Positions 1-7,598 of a DNA stretch of 35,492 bases are shown here, one piece after another. How positions within the stretch are numbered: position 1 is the first letter of the stretch; the number at the start of each line of letters is the position of its first letter. Under the pieces are notes generated by a model. The model saw only the letters and a program-made list of their open reading frames with translations. It ran no database searches and had not been told where the DNA came from. Origin of the DNA: Xanthobacteraceae bacterium. GTDB lineage: Bacteria > Pseudomonadota > Alphaproteobacteria > Rhizobiales > Xanthobacteraceae. The translations under genes were made by a program, and so were the position numbers. The DNA lies in NCBI GenBank assembly GCA_019747015.1, contig JAIERI010000144.1, forward strand, positions 1-35,492. The letters run 5' to 3'.

Positions 1-94
1 GACCTGCGCGAGCCGCAACCTCCCAGATAATCAGAAGCACGACAGGCGTCAGCATGCCGACGAAACGCTCATAGCCCTGCAGCGCGCCCTTCAT
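1..94 (-). CDS. ABC transporter permease, N-terminal fragment
   Basis: Only the first 31 codons are inside the window, starting MKGALQGYERFVGM and running into a hydrophobic stretch (PVVLLIIWEVAA) that looks like a first membrane helix. The ATG overlaps the stop of the upstream ATPase gene as ATGA, the usual sign of translational coupling. By position this is the inner-membrane permease of the SsuC/TauC type that partners the ATPase and binding protein beside it. The family assignment rests on context more than on the short peptide. Confidence 0.75.
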   Translation of the reverse strand, partial: MKGALQGYERFVGMLTPVVLLIIWEVAARAG

Positions 95-927
95 TGCGCC
101 GCCCCCTCGGTATTCAGCCGTGCGCGGTTGACCTCGTCGCGAAGCTGCTCCCAGATATCGACCACAAGCTCGCCATAAGCGGGCTTCTGCCGAAGCTCGA
201 GAACGTTGCGCGGACGCTCGAAGGGCACATCGATCAACGCCTTCATGCGCCCGGGGTTGGCCGTCATCACCATGATCCGGTCGCCGAGCGTCACCGCCTC
301 ATCGACACTGTGGGTGATGAAGACGACGGTTTTTTTCGTCGCTTCCCAGATTCTGAGCAGTTCTTCATGCAGCAGAAGCTTGTTCTGCTCGTCGAGCGCG
401 GAGAACGGCTCGTCCATCAAAAGAATTTCCGGATCGTTGGCGAAAGCACGAACGATCGACACCCGCTGTTTCATTCCGCCGGAGAGCTGGTGCGGATAGC
501 GATCGCGGAACCGCCACAGGCCCGTGCGCTCCAGCCAGATGCCAATGCTGTCGGCCACCTCCGGCTCGGCGACCTTGCGCATCCGCAAGCCGTAGGCCGC
601 ATTGTCGTAAACCGTCATCCAGGGAAACAGCGAGTCGCCCTGGAAGATCATCGAATTGGTCGGACGCGAGAGGTTCGCCTGCCGGACGTCGACCGTGCCT
701 TCGCTCTGCTCGTTGAGACCCGCCAGAATCCGCAACAAAGTGGTCTTGCCGCAGCCGCTTGGTCCGACGATCACGAAGAACTCGCCTTGCGGGATATCGA
801 TGGTGATACCGTCGAGCGCAACAAAACCCGTGGCGCCGAACCGCTTGCCGACATTCGACAGCGAGATTTGCGTCGGCCGGGGCGCTTGCGCGTCCTGCAC
901 CGCTTTCATGGCAGGCATCGTGTGCAT
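91..927 (-). CDS. ABC transporter ATP-binding protein (nitrate/sulfonate/taurine type)
   Basis: This is the cytoplasmic ATPase that would power import of a small organic anion. Visible motifs are Walker A GPSGCGKTT at about residues 55-63, the signature LSGGMKQR, Walker B LLMDEPFSALD and a switch-region histidine in FITHSVDEA. Length (278 aa) fits the SsuB/TauB/NrtD group. The gene sits 2 nt after the binding-protein stop and overlaps the permease start, so the three are one operon. The start is uncertain: ATGs at 927, 918 and 909 are in frame, and a GAGG lies 9 nt before the one at 918. The substrate cannot be read from the ATPase; the ubiX-ubiD genes upstream suggest an aromatic or unsaturated carboxylate. 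Confidence 0.93.
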   Translation of the reverse strand: MHTMPAMKAVQDAQAPRPTQISLSNVGKRFGATGFVALDGITIDIPQGEFFVIVGPSGCGKTTLLRILAGLNEQSEGTVDVRQANLSRPTNSMIFQGDSLFPWMTVYDNAAYGLRMRKVAEPEVADSIGIWLERTGLWRFRDRYPHQLSGGMKQRVSIVRAFANDPEILLMDEPFSALDEQNKLLLHEELLRIWEATKKTVVFITHSVDEAVTLGDRIMVMTANPGRMKALIDVPFERPRNVLELRQKPAYGELVVDIWEQLRDEVNRARLNTEGAAQ

Positions 928-929
928 CC

Positions 930-1970
930 TCAGCGCGCCTTGTACGGTCCGAGTTTCTTGACGGCGTTTTCGACAAACGACAGATCGACAACGTCGTTTG
1001 AGGTGACAGGCTTCTCGATCTGTCCCTGCGACTGGAAGAATTGCAGATCCTCGTCGAGGCTCTTCATGTTGACCGTGCCGTCCGGCGAAATGCCGTTCGG
1101 AATCATGTCATCGAACAGCTTGCGGTCGGAGATGCCGGTGGTCTTCATGATCAGCGCGATGATTTCCTCCGCGCCCGGCCCGGTGAAATGACCGCTGCCG
1201 GTGGCGTCGGTGTAGATGCGCGCCGCCCTCACATAGGCATTCATAAACCGCTGTCCGACATCGCGCCGCTTGGTCAGCAGATCATCGCCGTATAACAAGA
1301 CCGCAACCTGCTGGCCGGGATAAATCTGATCACCCGACATTCTGACCGCGACGCCGCTGTTGACGGCCTGACTCACCGACGGCTCGGTGGTGATCGAAGC
1401 GTCGATCGCTTTCGAGGTCAGCGCCACGACCTGCTGCGGATAACTCATGTTGACGATTTCAGCGTCTTTGTAAGTCAGGCCGCCCATCGTCAACGCGACA
1501 TTCAGTTTCGAATTGGTGGCGGAGCCCGGTCCCGCCGCTGCGAGCTTGAGGCCCTTGAGATCGGCGAAACTCTTGACCTTGCCTGAATCGACGAGATCCT
1601 TGCGCACGATCAGAGGCATGTAGTCATAGCCCGCCGGCGACGATCCCTTGTCGGCAACAATCTTGACGCCGATGCCGCGCGACACCGCATTGTAAAGACC
1701 GGCCGACGAAGCGCCCGCGCCGATGTCGATCTGACCCGCGCCGAGCGGCGCGATCATGCGCGGACCGGAATCGAAGGGAATGAGATCGACCTTGAGATTC
1801 TCCTCCGCGAAAAACCCGTGATCCTGCGCGATGTAGAACACCACATCGCTGATGACCTTGTTGACGCCAACCTTGACGGCGTCCTGACTGTGCGCGCTCG
1901 AGACGCCAACCGTCAAAAGAACCGCCGCACAGGCAGCGATCTTGTTCAGCTCAGAAAGACCCTTTTGCAT
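930..1970 (-). CDS. ABC transporter substrate-binding protein (NMT1/THI5-like)
   Basis: This is a periplasmic binding protein for the neighbouring ABC importer. It has a clear signal peptide, with positively charged N-terminus, hydrophobic core AACAAVLLTVGV and probable cleavage after AHS near residue 28. The mature part resembles the SsuA/TauA/ThiY fold: VFYIAQDHGFFAEENLKVDL near the start, followed by a GAGQIDIGAGASSAG ligand-loop segment. Length (346 aa) is normal. The ATG follows a purine-rich ribosome site (GGGAGAGAAGAG). It lies 66 nt after ubiD in the same direction, so it is probably co-transcribed. The ligand is unknown; I infer the substrate or precursor of the UbiD decarboxylase. 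Confidence 0.92.
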   Translation of the reverse strand: MQKGLSELNKIAACAAVLLTVGVSSAHSQDAVKVGVNKVISDVVFYIAQDHGFFAEENLKVDLIPFDSGPRMIAPLGAGQIDIGAGASSAGLYNAVSRGIGVKIVADKGSSPAGYDYMPLIVRKDLVDSGKVKSFADLKGLKLAAAGPGSATNSKLNVALTMGGLTYKDAEIVNMSYPQQVVALTSKAIDASITTEPSVSQAVNSGVAVRMSGDQIYPGQQVAVLLYGDDLLTKRRDVGQRFMNAYVRAARIYTDATGSGHFTGPGAEEIIALIMKTTGISDRKLFDDMIPNGISPDGTVNMKSLDEDLQFFQSQGQIEKPVTSNDVVDLSFVENAVKKLGPYKAR

Positions 1971-2036
1971 TCTCTTCTCTCCCGATTGATTGCGGCTTTT
2001 GCCAGCTATTATTTTTGAAACCTGAAATCCGCCGTC

Positions 2037-3494
2037 CTATCCTGACAATATCTGCGCGGCGACTCCTTCGGCATCGTCGCTGAGGCATTGCACGAGATCG
2101 ACATCCTCTTCGCCCCTGACATGAATGCGCTTGAAAACCATCGGCTCGGCTTCGACCGGTTTTGTGGCATCGAGTCCCATCTTGGCGCCGATGCCGTTAT
2201 CGGTCGTGGGATCGAGCTTCGAGCCCAGCGCTCCGGAGACGACAAGCAGATCGCGATCGGCCTGGAAGCGGGTCGCGACCGCCCATTCGATTTCGTTCGG
2301 ATCGTCGATATCGACGTCCATGTCCACGACCACGACCTGCTTGAGATCGTAATGGCCGGCGAAGGCACCCATGATGATGTTCTTCGGCTCGCCGTTATTG
2401 GTCTTGTCCATCTTCACCGCGAGATGATAACGGCAGGTGCCGCCGCGGGTCAGCCGCACATCGCGCACCGACGGAAAGCTGCGCTGAAGATGTTCCAGCA
2501 TCGTGGCTTCGCGCGGAATTTCACCGAGTACCAGATGTTCCATGCCGCCGCCGGTGATGGTGTGAAAGATCGGCTTGGCGCGATGTGTAATCGCATCCAC
2601 CTGAATGACTTCTCGGTTGGCACGCGGACCGTAATATTGCGGGAATTCGCCGAACGGCCCCTCCGGTTCGCGAACGCGCGGCAGAATGCGGCCCTCAATC
2701 ACGATTTCGGCGTGAGCGGGCACGCGGACCTGATTGGTCCGGCATTTCACCATCTCGACGGGGTGCCCCAGCAGAGCGCCGGCGATTTCCATTTCGTCAT
2801 CGTCGACAGCCACGATAGCTTGCGATGCCAGGATGCAGGCCGGATGCACGCCGATGACAAGCGCGATCTCAAGCGCCTGCCCCGCCTGCTCCGCCATGTC
2901 GAAATAATGCCGGGTGTGGCGCGGCAGGATCAAAACACCGATGCGGTCCGGACCGCTGACCTGGCAGCGATGGATCGAGACATTCTGCACGCCGGTTTTC
3001 GGATTGCGCGCAATCAGAAGCGCCGCCGTGATGTAAGGCCCGCTATCGAGTTCGTTGTGCTTGGGGATCGGCAGCAGCTTCAACAGATCGATGTTGGATG
3101 TGTGCACCACGTCCTGCACCGGCGCGCTCTCGACCTCCACCCATGGCAGACGATTGCGGACTGCGTCCTGAAATCGCGTCAAGAGATCATTGGGATGCAC
3201 ACCGATCGATTCAGCAACCCAGCCACGATTGGTGAAAATATTGGACACGACCGGAATGGAATGCCCCTTGGGCGAGGGAAACAGGACTGCAGAAGTATGT
3301 TCGAGCCGCTTTCCGATAGCCGCAAGCTGATCAATCAGCGACACGCCACTGCGCGCGACCGCGAGCCGGTCCGTGGCCGACAACTTGCGAAGCCAGGTCC
3401 GCAAATCGGGCGACGCGTTATGTCCGGCGCCGGAAGGGACGCCATGGCGATCGGACCGTGAAGACACTTTCGAAGACACTTTTGTTTGTTCCAT
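2037..3494 (-). CDS. ubiD: UbiD-family prenyl-FMN-dependent decarboxylase
   Basis: UbiD enzymes reversibly decarboxylate aromatic or alpha,beta-unsaturated acids using prenylated FMN made by UbiX. The active-site pattern of the family is visible: N171 and R176 in NVSIHR (metal and cofactor contacts) and the glutamate pair E278/E283 in EGPFGE, matching the N-R and E-x4-E spacing of fungal Fdc1. Length is 485 aa, typical. It starts 5 nt after ubiX, and an ABC importer follows, so the operon is cofactor synthesis, decarboxylase, uptake. This argues for a catabolic decarboxylase over the ubiquinone-pathway enzyme. The N-terminus carries a 12-bp in-frame tandem duplication encoding KVSSKVSS. The exact substrate is not deducible. 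Confidence 0.93.
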   Translation of the reverse strand: MEQTKVSSKVSSRSDRHGVPSGAGHNASPDLRTWLRKLSATDRLAVARSGVSLIDQLAAIGKRLEHTSAVLFPSPKGHSIPVVSNIFTNRGWVAESIGVHPNDLLTRFQDAVRNRLPWVEVESAPVQDVVHTSNIDLLKLLPIPKHNELDSGPYITAALLIARNPKTGVQNVSIHRCQVSGPDRIGVLILPRHTRHYFDMAEQAGQALEIALVIGVHPACILASQAIVAVDDDEMEIAGALLGHPVEMVKCRTNQVRVPAHAEIVIEGRILPRVREPEGPFGEFPQYYGPRANREVIQVDAITHRAKPIFHTITGGGMEHLVLGEIPREATMLEHLQRSFPSVRDVRLTRGGTCRYHLAVKMDKTNNGEPKNIIMGAFAGHYDLKQVVVVDMDVDIDDPNEIEWAVATRFQADRDLLVVSGALGSKLDPTTDNGIGAKMGLDATKPVEAEPMVFKRIHVRGEEDVDLVQCLSDDAEGVAAQILSG

Positions 3495-3499
3495 TTGAG

Positions 3500-4102
3500 T
3501 TACGCGATGCCCTTGCGGCGGCGAAGTTCCTGGTCCTCGCCCCAGCGGCTGACGACACCGACATCAATGCCGTACAGGTCCAGCACACGTCCCACGGTAT
3601 GATCGATCATGTCCTCGAGATTGTGCGGCTTGGCGTAGAACGCGGGCACCGGCGGAGCGATGATGGCCCCGATCTCCGACAGCGATGCCATCGAGCGCAA
3701 ATGGCCGGTATGCAGCGGCGTTTCGCGGACCATCAGCACGAGCCGGCGCCGTTCCTTGAGGGTGACGTCCGCGGCCCGCGTCAGCAGCGTCGTGGTGACG
3801 CCCGAGGCGATTTCCGACATCGAACGCACCGAACAGGGCGCCACGATCATGCCCATGGTCTGAAACGAACCGCTCGAAATCGACGCCGCCATGTCGTCGA
3901 TGGCGTGAACCTTGTCTGCTGCCGCCTTGACGTCGGCGATCTTCAGGCTGGTCTCATAGGCGAACGTCACCTCCGCCGTCTTGGACATCACAAGATGCGT
4001 CTCCACGCCGGCATTGCGCAGCAATTGCAGCAGGCGCACGCCGTACTGAACGCCGGAGGCGCCGGAAATTCCGACGATAAGACGACGAGGCGACGATTCC
4101 AT
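3500..4102 (-). CDS. ubiX: UbiX-family flavin prenyltransferase
   Basis: UbiX attaches a dimethylallyl group to FMN, giving the prenyl-FMN cofactor that UbiD needs. Family landmarks are VGISGASGVQYG (FMN-binding loop) near the start, SSGSFQTMGMIVAPCS in the middle, RAADVTLKERRRLVL, RETPLHTGHL, and PAFYAKPHNLEDM near the C-terminus. Length is about 200 aa, as usual. It is the first gene of the leftward ubiX-ubiD-ABC operon. A GTG at 4114 is an alternative start, with an AGGG just upstream, adding four residues. The promoter region is shared with the divergent LysR gene, which is the likely regulator. Confidence 0.94.
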   Translation of the reverse strand: MESSPRRLIVGISGASGVQYGVRLLQLLRNAGVETHLVMSKTAEVTFAYETSLKIADVKAAADKVHAIDDMAASISSGSFQTMGMIVAPCSVRSMSEIASGVTTTLLTRAADVTLKERRRLVLMVRETPLHTGHLRSMASLSEIGAIIAPPVPAFYAKPHNLEDMIDHTVGRVLDLYGIDVGVVSRWGEDQELRRRKGIA

Positions 4103-4133
4103 TTTTTGTTCCACTGAGACCCTGGCCCCCTCA

Positions 4134-4162
4134 GCCTTAGGACCGCCCGACGATCAATTCAA
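4134..4162 (-). promoter_or_regulatory. candidate ubiX promoter
   Basis: On the minus strand TTGAAT (4157-4162) is followed after 17 nt by TAAGGC (4134-4139). The -35 is good and the -10 is poor, as expected for a promoter that needs an activator such as the adjacent LysR protein. Pattern match only. Confidence 0.35.
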
Positions 4163-4199
4163 ATAATTGATTTTGATATATTTGATCACTATTATTGAT
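4153..4199. promoter_or_regulatory. candidate LysR operator cluster
   Basis: The AT-rich gap between ubiX and lysR holds a perfect inverted repeat ATCAATT-N5-AATTGAT (4153-4171), an overlapping TCAAA-N8-TTTGA (4159-4176), and further TTGAT copies at 4173, 4182 and 4195. LysR regulators usually bind dyads in exactly this divergent position. The repeats are visible in the sequence; the binding is inferred. Confidence 0.55.
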
Positions 4200-4223
4200 T
4201 GCAAATCCGGTCCGCGGGGTCGC

Positions 4224-5138
4224 ATGGATATAAAGCAGATGCAGTATTTCCTTTGCCTGGCCCAGGAAGGGAACGTGACCCGCGCCGCGCGCCGGCTCAA
4301 CATCGTGCAGCCCGCATTGAGCATGCAGATCGCCAAGCTCGAAACCTCGTTCGGCAAGAAACTGTTTTATCGCTCCGCTTACGGCGTGTCCCTGACAGCG
4401 GCAGGCGAGAAACTGGCGGAGCTCGCCAACGGACTCGTTCAAAACGCCGAGAGCGTCAAAGAAGAGATGGACCGTCTCGACGGCACCATTTCGGGCCGCG
4501 TCAGCATTGGAATGATCACATCCGCGGCACAAAGCACGCTCGCGGCCTCCACTGCCGAGGTCGCCGCCAAATATCCTGAAATCAGACTCTCGGTTTTCGA
4601 GGGTTATACCGAGACTCTCATGGAATGGGTTACTGCGGGGCAGATCGATATCGCGATCATCAACGTGCCGCCCACAAAGACATCCCTGTCCGTGCATCAT
4701 ATTGTCGATGAAGGAATGATGCTGGCCTGTGCGGCCGGGAGACCACGACCGAAGAGTCTGTCGTTCAGCAACCTGAACAACATGGATCTTGTCATTCCCT
4801 CCCGTCGGCATGGACTGCGCGGAATTCTGGACACGGTGGCCGCAGAAGCAAATATCAGTCTCAAACCGCGGCTTGAAATCGATACCCTGTCGGCGATCTG
4901 CGAAGTCGTGGCGACAACCGAGCTTGTGACGATCCTGCCCGGCATCGCGCTGCATCCGGCGCTCTCGGCCGGAACCATACAGGCGCATCGTTTGCGCAAG
5001 CCTTCGATCACCCGCTCGGTCGCGTGGATCACTCACCCGCGCCGTGTCGTATCGACGGCCATGGCGGCGGTCATGGAGATTATCGCGCACGATCTCAAGT
5101 CGGCCGCCGCGTCCGCAGCCCGGCACGTCAGCAGATAA
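4224..5138 (+). CDS. LysR-family transcriptional regulator
   Basis: This is a DNA-binding regulator with a ligand-sensing periplasmic-binding-like C-terminal domain. The N-terminal winged helix is clear: MDIKQMQYFLCLAQEGNVTRAA, then LNIVQPALSMQIAKLE and LTAAGEKL. The effector domain follows from about residue 90 (RVSIGMITSAAQ). The ORF track starts at 4167, but those extra 19 codons lie in the AT-rich operator region and are not LysR-like; the ATG at 4224 gives a normal 304 aa protein. It is divergent from ubiX, so it probably controls the ubiX-ubiD-ABC operon in response to the imported acid. Confidence 0.92.
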   Translation: MDIKQMQYFLCLAQEGNVTRAARRLNIVQPALSMQIAKLETSFGKKLFYRSAYGVSLTAAGEKLAELANGLVQNAESVKEEMDRLDGTISGRVSIGMITSAAQSTLAASTAEVAAKYPEIRLSVFEGYTETLMEWVTAGQIDIAIINVPPTKTSLSVHHIVDEGMMLACAAGRPRPKSLSFSNLNNMDLVIPSRRHGLRGILDTVAAEANISLKPRLEIDTLSAICEVVATTELVTILPGIALHPALSAGTIQAHRLRKPSITRSVAWITHPRRVVSTAMAAVMEIIAHDLKSAAASAARHVSR

Positions 5139-5162
5139 ACCGGCGCTGCTTTTCCAATAGTT

Positions 5163-6137
5163 TCAGGACGGCGGAGCAATCGCCGAAGGTGCAGTCAAAG
5201 TCTTTCTCCGCTCAAATATTTCCTTGGGACCGAGACCATATACGGAGCGGAGAATGGCGGCGGCCTCGTTATCGAGCATCGCGATCTCCAGATATTCCTG
5301 GCTCACCGTCCGCCAGATCGGATGGCTGCTGTCAACGAACAGCAGGGCCCGCGCCACCGAATCGGGATCGGTTGCGGAGTGGCGCGAAGACAATGCGTCG
5401 ATGGTTTCCCTGCTCAGCTCGGCGGTGTATTTCCGCAGAATGGATGCAAGCTCCCAATATGTCCGCTCCTGGTTTGCCGGCGAAGACAAATTGCTCGCGT
5501 GCAAACGATATTTGATAAACGGCGCATGCGAGATCGAGATTCGAAATCCAGCCAGAACCGCACGAATCCAGAGTTCATAATCCTGCAATTGAAACAAGGA
5601 ATCCAGGTGAAGCCCGACCTTGTCAACCACGGCGCGCCGCATCATGATGGATGGGGCACTTATGAAATTGCCAAGGAACAGCAGACGCCTCAAAACGTTT
5701 GGATTGCTCATATCATCCAGCGGCGCAAACACCGGCGACATCTGCTCGTTTACGACGGAATTCCCTTCACCGTCGATGAAGACGGGCACACTGCTAACGA
5801 TGTCTGCCTGCGTGTTCTGAAGATAGGCAAGACGCCTGGATATTCCCTGCGGCAATGAAATGTCGTCGCCGGACATGATGGCGATATATTCGCCAGTGCT
5901 GTGATTGATCCCGTGATTGAGCGCGGTGCTCGGCCCGCCATTTTGTTTGAATAGGACTCTTACGGAAGCATTGTTCAGGGTGCCAAGCTTGTCCCGCGTA
6001 TCATCCGTGGATCCGTCGTCCACGACCACCACCTCGCTGTTTTCCGGCAATCCATCCAACACACTCGCAATCGACTGAAGGATGTATTGCGAGTAGTTGT
6101 ATGTGATGAGAACGACGCTGATCGAGGCGGACTTCAT
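5163..6137 (-). CDS. Family 2 glycosyltransferase
   Basis: This is an inverting GT-A glycosyltransferase that would move a sugar from a nucleotide donor onto a growing surface glycan. The N-terminal ISVVLITYNYSQYILQSI and VVVVDDGSTDDT segments are the GT2 nucleotide-binding start. YIAIMSGDDISLP (about residues 88-100) carries the DxD-like metal site, and LQDYELWIRAVLAG (about 183-196) holds the probable ED catalytic-base motif. Length is 324 aa. A GGGGA ribosome site lies 5 nt before the ATG. It is convergent with lysR and divergent from the rhamnan-synthesis-like gene, at the left edge of the polysaccharide island. Acceptor and sugar are unknown. Confidence 0.9.
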   Translation of the reverse strand: MKSASISVVLITYNYSQYILQSIASVLDGLPENSEVVVVDDGSTDDTRDKLGTLNNASVRVLFKQNGGPSTALNHGINHSTGEYIAIMSGDDISLPQGISRRLAYLQNTQADIVSSVPVFIDGEGNSVVNEQMSPVFAPLDDMSNPNVLRRLLFLGNFISAPSIMMRRAVVDKVGLHLDSLFQLQDYELWIRAVLAGFRISISHAPFIKYRLHASNLSSPANQERTYWELASILRKYTAELSRETIDALSSRHSATDPDSVARALLFVDSSHPIWRTVSQEYLEIAMLDNEAAAILRSVYGLGPKEIFERRKTLTAPSAIAPPS

Positions 6138-6182
6138 TTTATCCCCGTGCGGAAATATACAATCGCTGAACCATTCCGAATT

Positions 6183-6223
6183 ATTATATTGTCAATTGAC
6201 GGGCATGCGAAAAATTCTACCCT
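6183..6223. promoter_or_regulatory. divergent overlapping promoters around GTCAATTGAC
   Basis: A perfect 10-bp palindrome GTCAATTGAC (6191-6200) lies between two candidate promoters. Leftward: TTCGCA (6206-6211), 17 nt, TATAAT (6183-6188) for the GT2 gene. Rightward: TTGACG (6196-6201), 16 nt, TACCCT (6218-6223) for the RgpF-like gene. The promoters overlap, so they may compete or share a regulator. Confidence 0.45.
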
Positions 6224-6280
6224 AATCCAGCATAATATCCGCGCTAATGACCGGAAACATTTCCCCCTCTCCTGAAAACA

Positions 6281-7561
6281 ATGCGCCGCAGCGAAGGGAT
6301 ATACCCGGTGGGGCCCATATTGAACAAAGTTAGCGACAAAAAATTTCTTCAGGAACTGAGCATTCCGTTTGCGAGCACGCATTTTCTTGAAGCGATATCC
6401 AGTTCCCAGAACAATGCCTTTATCCGGGTCTGGATCGATGACCCCAATAGCCGGCCGCTTTTCATACCTGCAAGCGCACGAACAAAATTTGAAATCAGAA
6501 CTCACAGAAACGATATCGAGCTTTTCTTCGATCGCAGCGAGGTTGCGATCGAAGACTTCAGGCCCTGGCGGTTTCTTGATTTTCCAAAACGAATAGGCGG
6601 CCGGCGTTTCCGGAAATTCAGCCAGACCGAATTCGACAAGCGGCTGACAATAATTCCCCTGCTTCATCTCTCCGGCCCGGGCGGACTACAGGCTGCCCGC
6701 ACGATGCGAACACTTGCCAAGTGGGGTTTCGGCATTTCCTCCGGGAATCTGCAGGACACTCTGCTCTATGATTATGTCGAACAAGAAAAAGGTTCGAGCC
6801 ATCCGTTGGAGGAAAAGACACCCTCGACAGGCATCATCATCCACCTTCACTATCATGATCTGTGGCCCGACTTCGAACGCCGGCTTGCGCTCGTGTCGTT
6901 GCCTTTCAAGCTCATAGTGACACTGACCGCGGACGATCCCACGCTTCGCCGCAGAATCGCGGATCGTTTCCCTAACTCCGAATGTGTCATCTATCCAAAT
7001 CGCGGCCGAGACATTGGTCCCTTCATTCAATTATGGCGCGACGGGCACCTGAATAATCTCGATTTGATTTGCAAGCTTCACGGGAAGAAATCCGCGCCAT
7101 CGGGACCGCGGGCTTTCTTTGGAGACATCTGGAGAAAATCGGTGCTCAATGATCTGGTGGGATCGGATGCCATCGTCACGAACATTGTCGAGCGATTTAT
7201 GCAGCATCCCGAACTTGGCATGGTTGGATCGCGACGTTTCCATTTGCCGAACCGGTTCATGGAACTCGACGAAGCGTGGGGATCAAACCGGGAATGCACC
7301 CTTAAACTTGCGCGGGCGTTAGGTTTTCCGGAGGAGGAATTCCGGCTGGATTTTTTCGCAGGCACGATGTTCTGGATGCGATCCGAGCTTCTCGACCTGC
7401 TCAAGCCGCTTGATTTGTCTCAAAACAGCTTCCCGGAAGAAGCCGGGCAATTGGACGGGACGCTTCATCACGCTTTGGAGCGTTTGTTCGGAGCGCTGCC
7501 GAGGGCTTCCACGACCAGGATGACGACGGAAGACACCGTATGGCGGCATGACCATTCTTGA
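6281..7561 (+). CDS. Rhamnan synthesis protein F-like glycan protein
   Basis: The middle of this protein matches the RgpF pattern: IIIHLHYHDLWPDFERRL, then LIVTLTADDPTLRRRI, PNRGRDIGPF and LICKLHGKKS at roughly residues 185-270. RgpF-type proteins take part in assembling rhamnose-containing or similar surface polysaccharides and are probably glycosyltransferases. At 426 aa it is on the short side. The N-terminal 130 residues are not recognisable to me. The ATG at 6281 has no ribosome site; GTG at 6308 is preceded by GAAGGGA and may be the real start. It is convergent with the next glycosyltransferase and lies in an AT-richer stretch than the flanking catabolic genes. Confidence 0.8.
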   Translation: MRRSEGIYPVGPILNKVSDKKFLQELSIPFASTHFLEAISSSQNNAFIRVWIDDPNSRPLFIPASARTKFEIRTHRNDIELFFDRSEVAIEDFRPWRFLDFPKRIGGRRFRKFSQTEFDKRLTIIPLLHLSGPGGLQAARTMRTLAKWGFGISSGNLQDTLLYDYVEQEKGSSHPLEEKTPSTGIIIHLHYHDLWPDFERRLALVSLPFKLIVTLTADDPTLRRRIADRFPNSECVIYPNRGRDIGPFIQLWRDGHLNNLDLICKLHGKKSAPSGPRAFFGDIWRKSVLNDLVGSDAIVTNIVERFMQHPELGMVGSRRFHLPNRFMELDEAWGSNRECTLKLARALGFPEEEFRLDFFAGTMFWMRSELLDLLKPLDLSQNSFPEEAGQLDGTLHHALERLFGALPRASTTRMTTEDTVWRHDHS

Positions 7562-7577
7562 ATTTTGCAGGCCGCCG

Positions 7578-7598
7578 CATCTTCATTTTTGGAAGATG
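7578..7598. terminator. possible terminator hairpin between convergent genes
   Basis: CATCTTC-N7-GAAGATG is a perfect 7-bp stem between the convergent ends of the RgpF-like gene and the next glycosyltransferase, overlapping the latter's last codons. There is no proper T-run, so termination is uncertain. Confidence 0.3.

Noticed and set aside
94-1191. Long plus-strand ORF (365 aa) opposite the ATPase and binding-protein genes
   Set aside because: It is the antisense shadow of two well-supported genes, and its translation is rich in Arg/His/Asp without any domain pattern.
2088-3461. 457-aa plus-strand ORF opposite ubiD
   Set aside because: The minus strand carries all UbiD active-site motifs; the plus-strand product has no recognisable family and the composition of an antisense frame.
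4137-5126. 329-aa minus-strand ORF opposite lysR
   Set aside because: The plus strand encodes an unmistakable LysR protein; the antisense product has no motif.
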